Assembly: GCA_035638575.1 (NCBI GenBank)
Contig: DASQZT010000297.1
Span: 1-64,000 of the forward strand
Direction of reading: 5' to 3'
From: DASQZT01 sp035638575
GTDB taxonomy: Bacteria; Acidobacteriota; Terriglobia; Bryobacterales; Bryobacteraceae
Length of the DNA: 64,000 bases
Position numbers and translations under genes: made by a program. Each line of letters opens with the position of its first letter. Within the stretch, counting starts at the first letter, position 1. Positions 24,948-33,947 of the stretch are shown piece by piece. The notes beneath the pieces were generated by a model. It made no database searches, was not told the DNA's origin, and was given only the letters and a program-made list of their open reading frames with translations.

Positions 24948-26642
24948 TCAGTTTCCGCCACCGCCGCGTCCGCCCCGCCCGCCGCGTCCGCCACGGCCGG
25001 CATCCGGCGGCGTGGGAGCAGGCAGGTCCTTGCGCGGCAGCTTTTCGGGCCGCGTGGCCGCCTGGTACACGAATACGGCTTCGACGATCGCCATCTGCTC
25101 CATGTCGTCCTGCTGAATGCGGTCGTACACGTCCATGTTCGAATGGTGCGTGCGCGTGTCGTAGTCCATCGGGTCCTGGATGAACTGGAAGCCCGGCAGC
25201 CCCACGCGGTCGTACGACTGGTGATCCGTGCCGCCCGTATTGCGAACGGTGATCACGCCGGGGGTCAGGTCCTTCAGCCCGGCGAACCACTGCTCGAAAA
25301 TCGGCCGCACCATTTCATTCCCCTGGAGATAGATGCCGCGAATGCGACCGGTGCCGTTGTCCACGTTGAAGTACCCGGCGAAGTTGTCGTGCTCGGGTGT
25401 GGGCTTCATGACCGCCGGATCGGCGAAATGATCCTTCACGTACGCCGCCGAGCCGAGCAGCCCCTCTTCTTCCCCACCCCACAAGGCCATCCGCACGGTG
25501 CGGTCCATCTTGAGGTTGAGCGATTTGAGAATGCGCATCACCTCCATCGAGACGGCGCTGCCGGCGCCGTTGTCGGTTGCGCCCGTTCCCATGTGCCAGG
25601 AATCGAAGTGCCCGCCCACCATCACCAGCTCGTTCGGCTTGGTGGCGCCCGGGATCTCGGCGATCACGTTGAAGGAATCCGTGTTGCTCATGTCGAACTT
25701 GGTCTTGATATCGAACGAGAGCTTCACCGGAACCTCGTGCGCCACCAGACGCGCGATGCGGTTGTAGTTCTCGGCCGTGATGGCAATCGACGGCAGGTTC
25801 TTCGTGGGATCTCCGGTGCGCGAGGAGCCGTTGCTGGCGAAAACCGTGCCGCTTTCGCCGCGGCCGCTGGCCGTAATCGTCAATAGGACGCCTTCATCGT
25901 TAAAGAAGTTCCGTTGCCGGTCCGTGAAAGCCTGGCGCTCCTCCGGGGTCATAGCGGCCAAAGCAGCCGCCCCCGCTCGCCCAGCCCGCCCGCCGCCGCC
26001 CGTCGGAAGGATCTCCGGAACCAGCGCCTGCAACTCGTCGTCGGTGTAACGGTGAGCCAGCGGCGTGGTGGGGAAGGCGAGGTCCGAGGCAGCCGCGGTC
26101 ATGACGATCTTCCCCTTGAGCTTTCCATGGAACTTGTCCAGGTCGGCCGGGACCTGGATCTGCGCCAGCACGACCTCGCCGGTCACGGCGCCGTTCGTGC
26201 TCCCGCTCCACGCCTGCGGATAGCCGATGATGGGCATGTAGGTGGGCTCCACCATGGCGCCGGTGTACCCGGTGATCTCCCAACTGGGGATCGCGCCGCC
26301 GCGGCCGCCGCTGGTGGACCACTTTTCCAGGTGGACGTTGCTCATGCCCCATTCCTTGAGCTGCCCCACCGCCCAGTCGCCCGCGCGGCGGAACTGCGGA
26401 GAATTCGTGAGGCGCGGCCCGTAGCGGTCCGTCAGGTTGTACATGATGTTCATCACCTGCGAGGCGCCGCGCCCGCCGCCCCCGCCGAAGCCGCCGCCGC
26501 CAAAGCCACCGCCGCCGCCCAGTTCCGCGGTCTTGATCTTGTGAATGACGTTCAGATCCACCCGCTCCATGGCCTGCTGACCGACAATCAGCAGCGGAAC
26601 GAGCATGAGAATCGCGATCGTGAAATAGGTTTTTCTCGCCAT
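24948..26642 (-). CDS. M28 family zinc aminopeptidase
   Basis: A 564-aa exported metallopeptidase of family M28. The N-terminal hydrophobic segment (YFTIAILMLVPLLIVG) is a signal peptide or anchor. A PA-domain-like insertion lies in the middle. Zinc ligands and catalytic residues are visible: His345 in VGGHFDSWHMG, Asp357 in ATDNGAGSAV, Glu391-Glu393 in WGGEEEGLLG, and a final His in THHSNMD. Gly-rich segments occur near the N-terminus, in the middle (GGGGRAGRAG) and at the C-terminal tail (GRGGRGGRGGRGGGGN). It would remove N-terminal residues from peptides in the periplasm. No ribosome-binding site precedes the ATG at 26642, so the start is less certain than the domain call. Confidence 0.88.
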   Translation of the reverse strand: MARKTYFTIAILMLVPLLIVGQQAMERVDLNVIHKIKTAELGGGGGFGGGGFGGGGGRGASQVMNIMYNLTDRYGPRLTNSPQFRRAGDWAVGQLKEWGMSNVHLEKWSTSGGRGGAIPSWEITGYTGAMVEPTYMPIIGYPQAWSGSTNGAVTGEVVLAQIQVPADLDKFHGKLKGKIVMTAAASDLAFPTTPLAHRYTDDELQALVPEILPTGGGGRAGRAGAAALAAMTPEERQAFTDRQRNFFNDEGVLLTITASGRGESGTVFASNGSSRTGDPTKNLPSIAITAENYNRIARLVAHEVPVKLSFDIKTKFDMSNTDSFNVIAEIPGATKPNELVMVGGHFDSWHMGTGATDNGAGSAVSMEVMRILKSLNLKMDRTVRMALWGGEEEGLLGSAAYVKDHFADPAVMKPTPEHDNFAGYFNVDNGTGRIRGIYLQGNEMVRPIFEQWFAGLKDLTPGVITVRNTGGTDHQSYDRVGLPGFQFIQDPMDYDTRTHHSNMDVYDRIQQDDMEQMAIVEAVFVYQAATRPEKLPRKDLPAPTPPDAGRGGRGGRGGRGGGGN

Positions 26643-26837
26643 ATGTTTGGATACCCGACTATATCAAACTAACGACGCCGTCTGTCGGGTTTGAGGTTAC
26701 CGGCCTGAGCAGTCCGTGGGCGGGCTGGATTCCACCGCCGGCGGAAGCGTCCGGCGGCAGCCTCCCCGGGACGAGCTATCGCCCCATTTGCGCGCCCTCC
26801 GGCTCTCCGTTTACCCTGGCGAAATGGAACTCGTGAG

Positions 26838-27635
26838 ATGAACACCGCGGCCGTACCCGCGCGTCTGGCGCGTCTGCTGATGATCGGGGTCTGCTGTGCG
26901 TGGAAGGCTTTGGCGCAGGACCCCTTCGAGATTCACATCTACGAATATGAACCCATGTCGCGCGGTGAGTATAGCCTGGAAGCGCATCTGAACTTCGAGA
27001 CTCAGGGGAGTGCCCTGCGGGACGGGACGCTCCTTCCCACTCAACACCAGGCGCATCTCACATTGGAGCCGACCGTAGGGTTGTCGGAAAACTTCGCCAT
27101 CGGCTTCATGTTCCTGAATGCCTGGGAGCCGGGTTACTCTCCCCAATTCGCCGGTTGGCGCGTGCTGCCGCACATCTACGCTCCGGAATCGTGGCGCTTG
27201 CCCGTGCGCCTTGGCTTTGTTGCCGAATTCTCATTCCAAAATGACCGGTACGAAGAAAATTCGAGGAGAGCCGAACTGCGTCCTGTCATCGACCGCGAAT
27301 TTGCGCGCTGGCAGATTGTGTTCAATCCCGTTTTCGAGCGTGCCTTGCATGGGCCCGGCACCCGCCGCGGATGGAACCTCGAGCCCGCCATGCTCGTTCG
27401 GTGGAAGCGCAGGAGCTTTGCGCCCTCCATCGAATACTACGGAGAAATCGAGAGCATCAACACCGGCCCGCGCGCTCAACCCGAGGTGCACCAACTTTTC
27501 GCCGGAGGCGATTGGCAGGTAAAGCCGGCATTCAGTGTCAACCTGGGAGCGGGCTTCGACCTCGGCGCCCGCGGTCCCGGCGTGGTCCTGAAAAGCCGCT
27601 TCGAATGGCACTGGGGCACGGCGCGGAATCCCTGA
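26838..27635 (+). CDS. Secreted beta-rich protein, possible outer-membrane barrel
   Basis: A 265-aa exported protein not assigned to a named family. A signal peptide precedes CCAWKALAQDP. The rest is rich in alternating hydrophobic and aromatic residues (SLEAHLNFETQGSA, LTLEPTVGLSENFAIGFMFL, RLGFVAEFSFQ, FAPSIEYYGEIESI, NLGAGFDLGARGPGVVLKSR), the pattern of a small beta-barrel. It resembles acidobacterial proteins annotated as outer-membrane beta-barrel or transporter-like, but I cannot name a substrate. The gene stands alone between the M28 peptidase (divergent) and a small convergent gene. Confidence 0.65.
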   Translation: MNTAAVPARLARLLMIGVCCAWKALAQDPFEIHIYEYEPMSRGEYSLEAHLNFETQGSALRDGTLLPTQHQAHLTLEPTVGLSENFAIGFMFLNAWEPGYSPQFAGWRVLPHIYAPESWRLPVRLGFVAEFSFQNDRYEENSRRAELRPVIDREFARWQIVFNPVFERALHGPGTRRGWNLEPAMLVRWKRRSFAPSIEYYGEIESINTGPRAQPEVHQLFAGGDWQVKPAFSVNLGAGFDLGARGPGVVLKSRFEWHWGTARNP

Positions 27636-27840
27636 ATCTCTCGGGTTCACGAATCCCCCGGCTCCCGCGCCTCCGCCATGCGCCGCGCCCAACGTTGCTG
27701 GTTGCTCGTTCGGGCCGCCGCACTCTTCCCCGTCGACGTGGCCCCGTAGGACGCCCGGCGGTCACGGTCAACCGCCGGGAGCGTGCGGCTCCGCCCGGCC
27801 GGGTTGCGCGCCCTGGGACGGCTGCTTCGAATCGATTTGT

Positions 27841-28203
27841 TCAGTGGCGGTCGTGGTCTCGCCGAAAATCTCGATCATGGTCGCGGTCCGAGTGATGATC
27901 GTGTTCGCGCCGCCCGGCATTGCCGTCCCAATAACCATTGAAGAAGCGCTCGCCATCGTGGTGAGGTGGAACCCACCGTGCGCCGGGATAAACGGGGCGC
28001 GTCCAGTATCCAGCGTGCCACCTGTAATGGTTCCCGACAGGATACCAGTAGCCGTCCACCCAGACAAATTCCGGCCCCGGACGTGGTGGCAGAACCCGAA
28101 CTACTCTCGGCGGTGGTGGCGGGCCGATGCGGATTCCGATGGAAATCTGACCGAACGCAAGTCCTCCAATCATGAACATCAATGTCAGCAGTCCCGTTTT
28201 CAC
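27841..28203 (-). CDS. Small secreted YXWGXW-type repeat protein with His-rich tail
   Basis: A 120-aa exported protein. Signal peptide MKTGLLTLMFMIGGLAFG (GTG start at 28203, with GAGGAGGAAGG before it), then IRIGPPPPP, then aromatic repeats (FVWVDGYWYPVGNHYRWHAG, WTRPVYPGARWVPPHH) of the kind seen in YXWGXW proteins, and a tail dense in His and Asp (HDHHSDRDHDRDF) that could bind metal. The cellular role of this family is unknown to me; an envelope or cell-surface location is likely. Confidence 0.72.
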   Translation of the reverse strand: MKTGLLTLMFMIGGLAFGQISIGIRIGPPPPPRVVRVLPPRPGPEFVWVDGYWYPVGNHYRWHAGYWTRPVYPGARWVPPHHDGERFFNGYWDGNAGRREHDHHSDRDHDRDFRRDHDRH

Positions 28204-28474
28204 TGTTACCTTCCTCCTCGACTAAGCATATGGCCTGCGGGCTTGGTGTGTGGCTGTTGTAACCGATGAAGCTGTTTACAACAGTACAGAAACGGATGAC
28301 GTAGACGCTCACCTTGCCGCCACACGGGGTGGGAAGCCACCCCGGCGGCAAAAGCAACGGGTCTCCACAGGCCTCCCCAAGCGGCCGGACTCGATCTCCG
28401 GCAGCGTGATGTACCGCACCCTTGGACCGCACCGACATTGCCGCACCCGCCCGGTCATGAAATCATTGTGATGA

Positions 28475-29914
28475 GTGGCTGAAGAGCCTGCGACAATTTC
28501 GCGAATCAAGGCGTGGCTGGTTGCACGTTCGGGTCCGCTGGGGGGAACCCGCTACCTGCTTCGCGATGGCGGCACGCGGATCGGGAGGAGCCCGGAGAAT
28601 GATATTGTCCTTCACGGTCCGAACACGGCGACGGTTTCGGCGCAGCATGCGGAGATCGGGAGAGAGAACGGCGTCTGGCGGATTCACGACACCGGCAGCA
28701 CCAATGGAACCTACCTCAACGGACAGCGGATCGCGGAAGCCGAATTGACCGGAGAGGCCATCATCCGGCTCGGCAACGATGGCCCGGACTTTTCCTTCGT
28801 GATGGAGGAAATCGTTCCTTCCGAACTGGACGGTACGCTCGTGATTCCCGAAGGCATCCTGTTGACGCAAGCGCGCCCCGCGTCCGCGCCGGGGACGGAT
28901 GGGCATGAGGGTTTGCTGTCGGACGCCGTCAGCCGGGCCCGGCGCGCTCGCATCGAGGGCCGGGGCGGCCAGACCATGAGTCTCATGCGCGACGTGCTGC
29001 AGCGCGTGTTGCAGCGCAGCAGCCGCCGTTTCCGCATCGCGATCTGGGTGCTGGCGGCCGCGCTGGCGCTCATCTCTTCGCTCGGCTACTGGAAGATCAT
29101 GCGTCTGAAAAGCGACAAGAAGGGGATCGACCAGCGCATACAGGAGATTGAAACGCGCCTCGATATGACGCAGGATACGCCCGAGCAGACCGACAGCTTG
29201 ATCTCTCGGCTCGACGCCTACGAGGACGAGGCCCAGGCTCTCCAGCGCAGTCTGCTGTACCGCGTGGGCGTCGGCCAGAGGGAGACGTTCGTAACGCAGC
29301 AGGTCCGGGCCGTGATGGCGGAATTCGGCGCTGAGGTCTACCGCATACCGCCCGAGTTTATCGAGCGCGTCAATGCCCACATCGAGGCGTACCAGGGGCC
29401 GGATCGCCCGCATATGGAATATGCGCTCACCGGGGCCAAAGCGCAGATCGCGACCATGCAGAGGATACTCGAAGAGGAAAAGCTCCCGCCCGATTTCGCT
29501 TACGTCCCGCTGGTGGAGAGCGCGCTGTCGGCCAGCCAGAACAGCGCTGCCGGCGCGGCTGGCCCATGGCAGTTCACGCCCGGCACGGCGCGGGCCTTCG
29601 GCTTGCGGGTGGACAGCGCGGTCGATGAGCGCAAAGACCTCCGGAAATCGACGCGCGCAGCCTGTGGTTTCCTCCGCCAGCTGCTCCTCGATTTCGGCAC
29701 CGGCAGCTCCGTGATGCTTGCGCTGGCAGCCTACAACCTGGGTCCCGCGAAAGTGAAGCAGGCGGTCATTAAATCGGTGAAGGATCCGATCAAACAGCGC
29801 AATTTCTGGTATCTCTACCGCGCCCGCGCGCTGCCCGCCGAGACGCGCGAGTATGTCCCCAAGGTTTTCGCGGCGATTATCATCGGGCGGAATCCGGAGC
29901 GGTTCGGATTTTGA
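28475..29914 (+). CDS. FHA domain - transmembrane - lytic transglycosylase fusion
   Basis: A 479-aa protein joining two modules. Residues about 22-110 form an FHA domain that binds phosphothreonine peptides: GTRIGRSPENDIVLHG, the conserved Ser and His in VSAQHAEI, and DTGSTNGTYLNG. A single transmembrane helix (about 186-209, IAIWVLAAALALISSLGYW) follows, then a coiled coil, then an SLT lytic transglycosylase domain (about 330-479). The catalytic Glu348 is in PLVESALSASQNSAAGAAGP, followed by WQFTPGTARAFGL and LALAAYNLGPAKV. Topology would place the FHA domain in the cytoplasm and the peptidoglycan-cleaving domain in the periplasm. The start is GTG 28475. No kinase gene is adjacent; the nearest is a decayed one at 55435. 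The design suggests control of wall cleavage by Ser/Thr phosphorylation. Confidence 0.88.
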   Translation: MAEEPATISRIKAWLVARSGPLGGTRYLLRDGGTRIGRSPENDIVLHGPNTATVSAQHAEIGRENGVWRIHDTGSTNGTYLNGQRIAEAELTGEAIIRLGNDGPDFSFVMEEIVPSELDGTLVIPEGILLTQARPASAPGTDGHEGLLSDAVSRARRARIEGRGGQTMSLMRDVLQRVLQRSSRRFRIAIWVLAAALALISSLGYWKIMRLKSDKKGIDQRIQEIETRLDMTQDTPEQTDSLISRLDAYEDEAQALQRSLLYRVGVGQRETFVTQQVRAVMAEFGAEVYRIPPEFIERVNAHIEAYQGPDRPHMEYALTGAKAQIATMQRILEEEKLPPDFAYVPLVESALSASQNSAAGAAGPWQFTPGTARAFGLRVDSAVDERKDLRKSTRAACGFLRQLLLDFGTGSSVMLALAAYNLGPAKVKQAVIKSVKDPIKQRNFWYLYRARALPAETREYVPKVFAAIIIGRNPERFGF

Positions 29915-30038
29915 CGGAATGCCATGTCCGAACTCCGATCGCGGCGCCAGCGGCGCAGAGCGGTAACGGCGGCCACGTGAGTCGCGACGGATACCTCGCC
30001 AATCCGGCTGGAACCCTTCGGCTGCCTGTCCCGTTCAT

Positions 30039-30044
30039 TATAAT
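30039..30044 (+). promoter_or_regulatory. TATAAT directly before a start codon
   Basis: A perfect TATAAT abuts GTG 30045. If it is the -10, transcription begins about 30051, which is an in-frame TTG, so the real start could be TTG 30051 on a leaderless mRNA. No -35 is obvious. Confidence 0.35.
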
Positions 30045-30866
30045 GTGCGGTTGGTTTTGCCATTAGCCGCGTGCCTCGCGGTTTCCGCCTTTTCCCAAGA
30101 TGCGCGTGAGATCGTGCGTCGATCCGTCGAACTGGATCAGGCCAACTGGCTCCGTATGGCTGATTACACTTGGGTCGGGCGCTCGCGAGAGCGCCATTTT
30201 GATTCGCATAGCCACGTCACTTCCGAACACCAGGAAGCCTGGGAAACCATAGTTCTGGATGGCGAGCCTTTTCGGCGAACGCTGGAGCGGGATGGCCAGC
30301 CGCTGGCGGCTGAAGATCAGCGAAAGCAACAGCAGAAACTGGACAAGGCCACCGCGAAGCTCGAAAGCGAAACTCCCGAACAAAAACTGCGCCACGCCGC
30401 CGATTTCCAGAAGGCGCGCCGCCGGGAGCGCCGATTCCTGCTCGAGATACCCGACGCCTACGACTTCCGGGTGGAAGGAAGCGACAAGATTGACGGTCAC
30501 GATGTCTGGGTCGTCTCCGGCGTGCCAAAGCCGGGATATCACGCCAGGAGCCGTGACGGCGCGGCGTTGCTGAAGATCCGCGGCAAAATGTGGATTGAAA
30601 AAACCGGGTACCAGTGGGTTCGGCTGGAAGCCGAAACCACGGAAACCATCTCGTTCGGGTTGTTTCTCGCGCGCCTGAACCCCGGTGCGAAGCTGGTCCT
30701 GGAACAGACCCGGATCAACGATGAAGTCTGGTTGCCCAAGCGCGAGTATATGAGCGGTACCGGGCGGATCGGACTGGTCAAGAGGGTGGCGGAGGATCAG
30801 GAAATCACATGGAGCGGCTATAAGAAGTTCCGCGTCGATTCCAAGTTGGTGCCAAGCGGGCCCTAG
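30045..30866 (+). CDS. Secreted protein, possible LolA-like lipoprotein-sorting fold
   Basis: A 273-aa exported protein; signal peptide LVLPLAACLAVSAFSQ. The middle is Lys/Glu/Arg-rich and probably helical (QRKQQQKLDKATAKLESETP), followed by beta-strand segments (YDFRVEGSDKIDGHDVWVVSG, MWIEKTGYQWVRLEAETTE, LVLEQTRINDEVWLPKREYM). This order resembles acidobacterial proteins related to outer-membrane lipoprotein-sorting factors. I base that on general likeness only. The start could be GTG 30045 or TTG 30051; the latter fits the TATAAT immediately upstream and loses only two residues. Confidence 0.62.
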   Translation: MRLVLPLAACLAVSAFSQDAREIVRRSVELDQANWLRMADYTWVGRSRERHFDSHSHVTSEHQEAWETIVLDGEPFRRTLERDGQPLAAEDQRKQQQKLDKATAKLESETPEQKLRHAADFQKARRRERRFLLEIPDAYDFRVEGSDKIDGHDVWVVSGVPKPGYHARSRDGAALLKIRGKMWIEKTGYQWVRLEAETTETISFGLFLARLNPGAKLVLEQTRINDEVWLPKREYMSGTGRIGLVKRVAEDQEITWSGYKKFRVDSKLVPSGP

Positions 30867-31064
30867 CAGGCGGCGGCGCTCCGCTTCCGCACGAGCGCCC
30901 CTGCACTCGCCACGCCGCTGCTCGATTGGTACCCTCTGCCGCCCCCGGCCAGGCGCGCGATGCTAAAAGAGTATTCGAGCGAGAAGGGCCACCCTCCCGC
31001 GGAGCCTGATATACGCTGTGCCGGACAACGCCGGCCGGCCTCGACCTGACTGAGAGGAGCTGCG

Positions 31065-33560
31065 ATGAAACCGACCAGACGCACCTTCTTGGGAGCCGCC
31101 GGCTTGGCCGCCGTGGCGCCCGAAGGGCGAGGCGGCGTCATTCCGCTGGACGCTGTCGCTATCGCCCGCCGGCATCCTTTGATTCGCACCCAGCCAACCT
31201 CGGATTTCTTCGAGGGGCTTTTGCTGGGCAACGGTGACATCGGGGTCTGCGTCACCGTGCGGCCCGATGCGATGGGCATCCACATCGGCAAAAGCGACGC
31301 TTGGGATATCCGCGTCAGCGAAGAGCACGTCGCCCACATCAAGCCTTTCCGGGAGGTCCTCGAACTCTGGAAAAGAGCGGGCGAGGAGGCTAAGCGTCAA
31401 GGCAAACCGGAGATGACCTTCCTGGAATCCAATATCGACTTCTTCCGGGAATATGGCCAACTGATGCAGTCCTCCTACCGCAAGCCTTGGCCGCGCCCCT
31501 GGCCTTGCGGGACGGTGTGGCTGCACTGGGATTCGCGCATGGTTCAAGCCGTGCGCCAGGAGCTCGATATCGCCTCCGGCGTGCTTACCCTGAAGCTCGA
31601 ACTGAGCGATCTTCGCGGAGCAGTGCGCCCTGTCGCGCTGACGTGTTTTGTCAGCCGCGAGAACGGGCACATCTCGGTCAGCAGCGATTCCATCGCACCC
31701 GTCATCTCCGTCGCCTATCAGCCCAATTGGGACGATCAGGCGCGGTTGCCCGAGCCGGAACTTTGGGCCGGAAACGGCCGTTTCTCCGGCTATCAGCATT
31801 TCCCCGCCACGGCGCCGACCGAGGCGCAGCCGAATCCGCCAACAACCAAAGACGACCGCAACTTCGCCCTTCACGGCGTCCTTGCCGGACAGTGGATCGC
31901 GGAGCCGGTCGATTCCCTGCGCCGCCGCGTCTTCCTGCGCAGCGCCACAGCTCAACCTTTGCGGCTCGATATCACCCTCTTCACGCCTCGCGATGCCGCC
32001 GACACGGTCGCCTACACCCGCGACGAAGCCACGCGCCTTAGCTCCATCTCCGTCGCGGAGCTCCGCCGCAAGTCCGCCTCGGAGTGGGCCGCGTTCTGGT
32101 CCGCATCGGCTGTCGAGCTGGCCGACAAGGAACTCGAGGAGATCTGGTATCGCAATCAGTACTTCCTGGCCTGCTGCCTGAAACCCGGCAAGGTCGCCCC
32201 CGGTCTGTTCGGCAACTGGAGCAGCGGCAAGATCGGCACTGCCTGGCACGGCGACTACCACATGAACTACAACACCCAGCAGGTGTGGTGGGGCGTGTTT
32301 TCCAGCAATCACGTCGAGCAACATGAGCCCTACACCCGCCTGGTCGAGAACCTGATGCCCATGGCCGAGTGGAACGCGCGCGTGCAGTTCGGCCTGCCCG
32401 GCGCCTACTTCCCGCATTCGGCGTACCCGGTGCCGGGCAACGTGAATCCGTATCCCGCACCGCCGTGGGGCTACGAAATTTGTGAAACGCCTTGGACTGT
32501 CCAGAGCCTCTGGTGGCAGTACAAGTACACGCTCGATGAGACGTATCTCCGTCGGGTCTATCCCATGCTGCGTGCCGCGGCCGCCTTCCTCATCGCCTAT
32601 CTCCAGAAGGGTGACGAAGGAAAGTATCACATCATCCCCACTGTCTCGCCGGAAAACTGGGGTGCTACGGTCGACTTTCGCCTGAACAAAGACTGTATCA
32701 TCGACCTCGCCCTAACGGAATTTCTGCTCGACGCGATGATCGAAGGCTCGAAAGTCTTGGGACTCGATTCCAGCCGCCGCGGCGAGTGGGAACAGGTGCG
32801 GCGGAACCTTGCGCCGTACCCCGGCGGCGACGGGCCATTCGGCCGCGTGTGGCTCGATGTGCGCGACGCGCCGCACGAGTATGTCTATAACGTGCCTGTC
32901 ACCTTGGCGCCCGTTTTCCCTGGCGAACAGGTCGGTCTCGGCTTGCGTCCCGAATTGCTCGAGCTGGCTCGGCGTACCGCCCGCACCGTGCGGCTGGAAG
33001 GCGGCAACGACCTGGTATGGCAACCCCTCGTCCGGGCGCGGCTCGGCATGTTGGACCTTGACTGGTTCAAGCGCGAGGTGCGGTACTGCCTGGCACCGCT
33101 CGGAACGGCCAACGACCGGCTCCGGCAGACCGGCGGCCGCTATCGCGACGAGACCGACTATGACTACATGATGCGGATGGGCGTCTGGACGGAGAACCTC
33201 TCTCTCCCCGCGGTCATCAATGAGTGCCTGATGCAAAGCTATGATGGCGTAATCCGGCTGTTTCCGAATACGATAAAGCTCGGAAGAGCCGGCTTCCGGG
33301 ACCTGCGTGCGGCGGGAGCATTCCTCGTTTCCGCCGCGTGGAACGGGAAGGCGGTCTCCGAAGTCACGCTGAAGAGTGAGAAAGGTTCGCTTGCGCGCAT
33401 CGCTAACCCTTGGGGCCCGGCCGGAGCGGAAGTTCGTGCGCTGTTATCGGGGATCGCGGTCAGCCACAGACAGCGGGATGGCCTGCTGGAGTTCTCCACG
33501 AAAGCTGGCGAGTCTTACATTCTCCGAGCCGCCCGGGCGGGGAGATCCGCCAGGCCGTGA
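31065..33560 (+). CDS. Tat-exported GH95-like glycoside hydrolase
   Basis: An 831-aa exported protein. The N-terminus carries a twin-arginine signal (KPTRRTFLGAAGLAAVAP). An N-terminal beta-sandwich begins with GLLLGNGDIGVCVTVRPD, the counterpart of the LGNGRLGAMV motif of GH95 fucosidases. The rest is an (alpha/alpha)6 barrel: NQYFLACCLKPG, NWSSGKIGTAWHGDYHMNYN, QSLWWQYKYTLDETYLRRVY, PTVSPENWG. The C-terminus is a small beta-domain. GH95 enzymes remove alpha-L-fucose or related deoxysugars. The next gene is an L-rhamnose mutarotase, so L-rhamnose or L-fucose glycosides of plants are likely substrates, though unproven. GAGGAG precedes the ATG at 31065. Confidence 0.8.
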   Translation: MKPTRRTFLGAAGLAAVAPEGRGGVIPLDAVAIARRHPLIRTQPTSDFFEGLLLGNGDIGVCVTVRPDAMGIHIGKSDAWDIRVSEEHVAHIKPFREVLELWKRAGEEAKRQGKPEMTFLESNIDFFREYGQLMQSSYRKPWPRPWPCGTVWLHWDSRMVQAVRQELDIASGVLTLKLELSDLRGAVRPVALTCFVSRENGHISVSSDSIAPVISVAYQPNWDDQARLPEPELWAGNGRFSGYQHFPATAPTEAQPNPPTTKDDRNFALHGVLAGQWIAEPVDSLRRRVFLRSATAQPLRLDITLFTPRDAADTVAYTRDEATRLSSISVAELRRKSASEWAAFWSASAVELADKELEEIWYRNQYFLACCLKPGKVAPGLFGNWSSGKIGTAWHGDYHMNYNTQQVWWGVFSSNHVEQHEPYTRLVENLMPMAEWNARVQFGLPGAYFPHSAYPVPGNVNPYPAPPWGYEICETPWTVQSLWWQYKYTLDETYLRRVYPMLRAAAAFLIAYLQKGDEGKYHIIPTVSPENWGATVDFRLNKDCIIDLALTEFLLDAMIEGSKVLGLDSSRRGEWEQVRRNLAPYPGGDGPFGRVWLDVRDAPHEYVYNVPVTLAPVFPGEQVGLGLRPELLELARRTARTVRLEGGNDLVWQPLVRARLGMLDLDWFKREVRYCLAPLGTANDRLRQTGGRYRDETDYDYMMRMGVWTENLSLPAVINECLMQSYDGVIRLFPNTIKLGRAGFRDLRAAGAFLVSAAWNGKAVSEVTLKSEKGSLARIANPWGPAGAEVRALLSGIAVSHRQRDGLLEFSTKAGESYILRAARAGRSARP

Positions 33561-33613
33561 TGAAGGTTTATTCTGGAGAGTTCGATCAGCCGGCAGGCAG
33601 TTATGGAGCGGTC

Positions 33614-33937
33614 ATGAAGCGATTCGGAATGGTGATTGGCGTGAAGCCCCAAGCGGAGAAGGATTATTGCGGATACCATGCGGCCGTCTGGCCGGAGGTG
33701 CTTGAAATGATCCGGCAATGCAATATCCGGAACTACTCGATCTATCTGAAGGACGGCATGCTGTACAGCTACTTCGAGTATCACGGCACGGACTTTGCCG
33801 CCGACATGGCGAAGATGGCGGCCGATCCGGCGACCCGGCGATGGTGGGCCATCGTCGGGCCCATGCAGGAGCCCGTCGCGACACGCAAGGAAGGCGAGTG
33901 GTGGGCCTCCATGGAAGAGGTCTTCCACATGGATTAG
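33614..33937 (+). CDS. rhaM: L-rhamnose mutarotase
   Basis: A 107-aa enzyme that interconverts alpha and beta anomers of L-rhamnose. The family signature is nearly complete: MKRFGMVIGVKPQAEKDY, HAAVWPEVLEMIRQCNIRNY, SIYLKDGMLYSYFEYHG, WWAIVGPMQEPVATRKEGEW. His in HAAVWPEV and Tyr in YSYFEYHG are in the expected places. Start ATG 33614 gives the normal family length (about 104 aa). An in-frame ATG at 33560 would add 18 residues not seen in relatives. It lies 53 bp after the GH95-like gene and 10 bp before the next, in an operon-like run. Confidence 0.92.
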   Translation: MKRFGMVIGVKPQAEKDYCGYHAAVWPEVLEMIRQCNIRNYSIYLKDGMLYSYFEYHGTDFAADMAKMAADPATRRWWAIVGPMQEPVATRKEGEWWASMEEVFHMD

Positions 33938-33947
33938 GAATCCTCGG

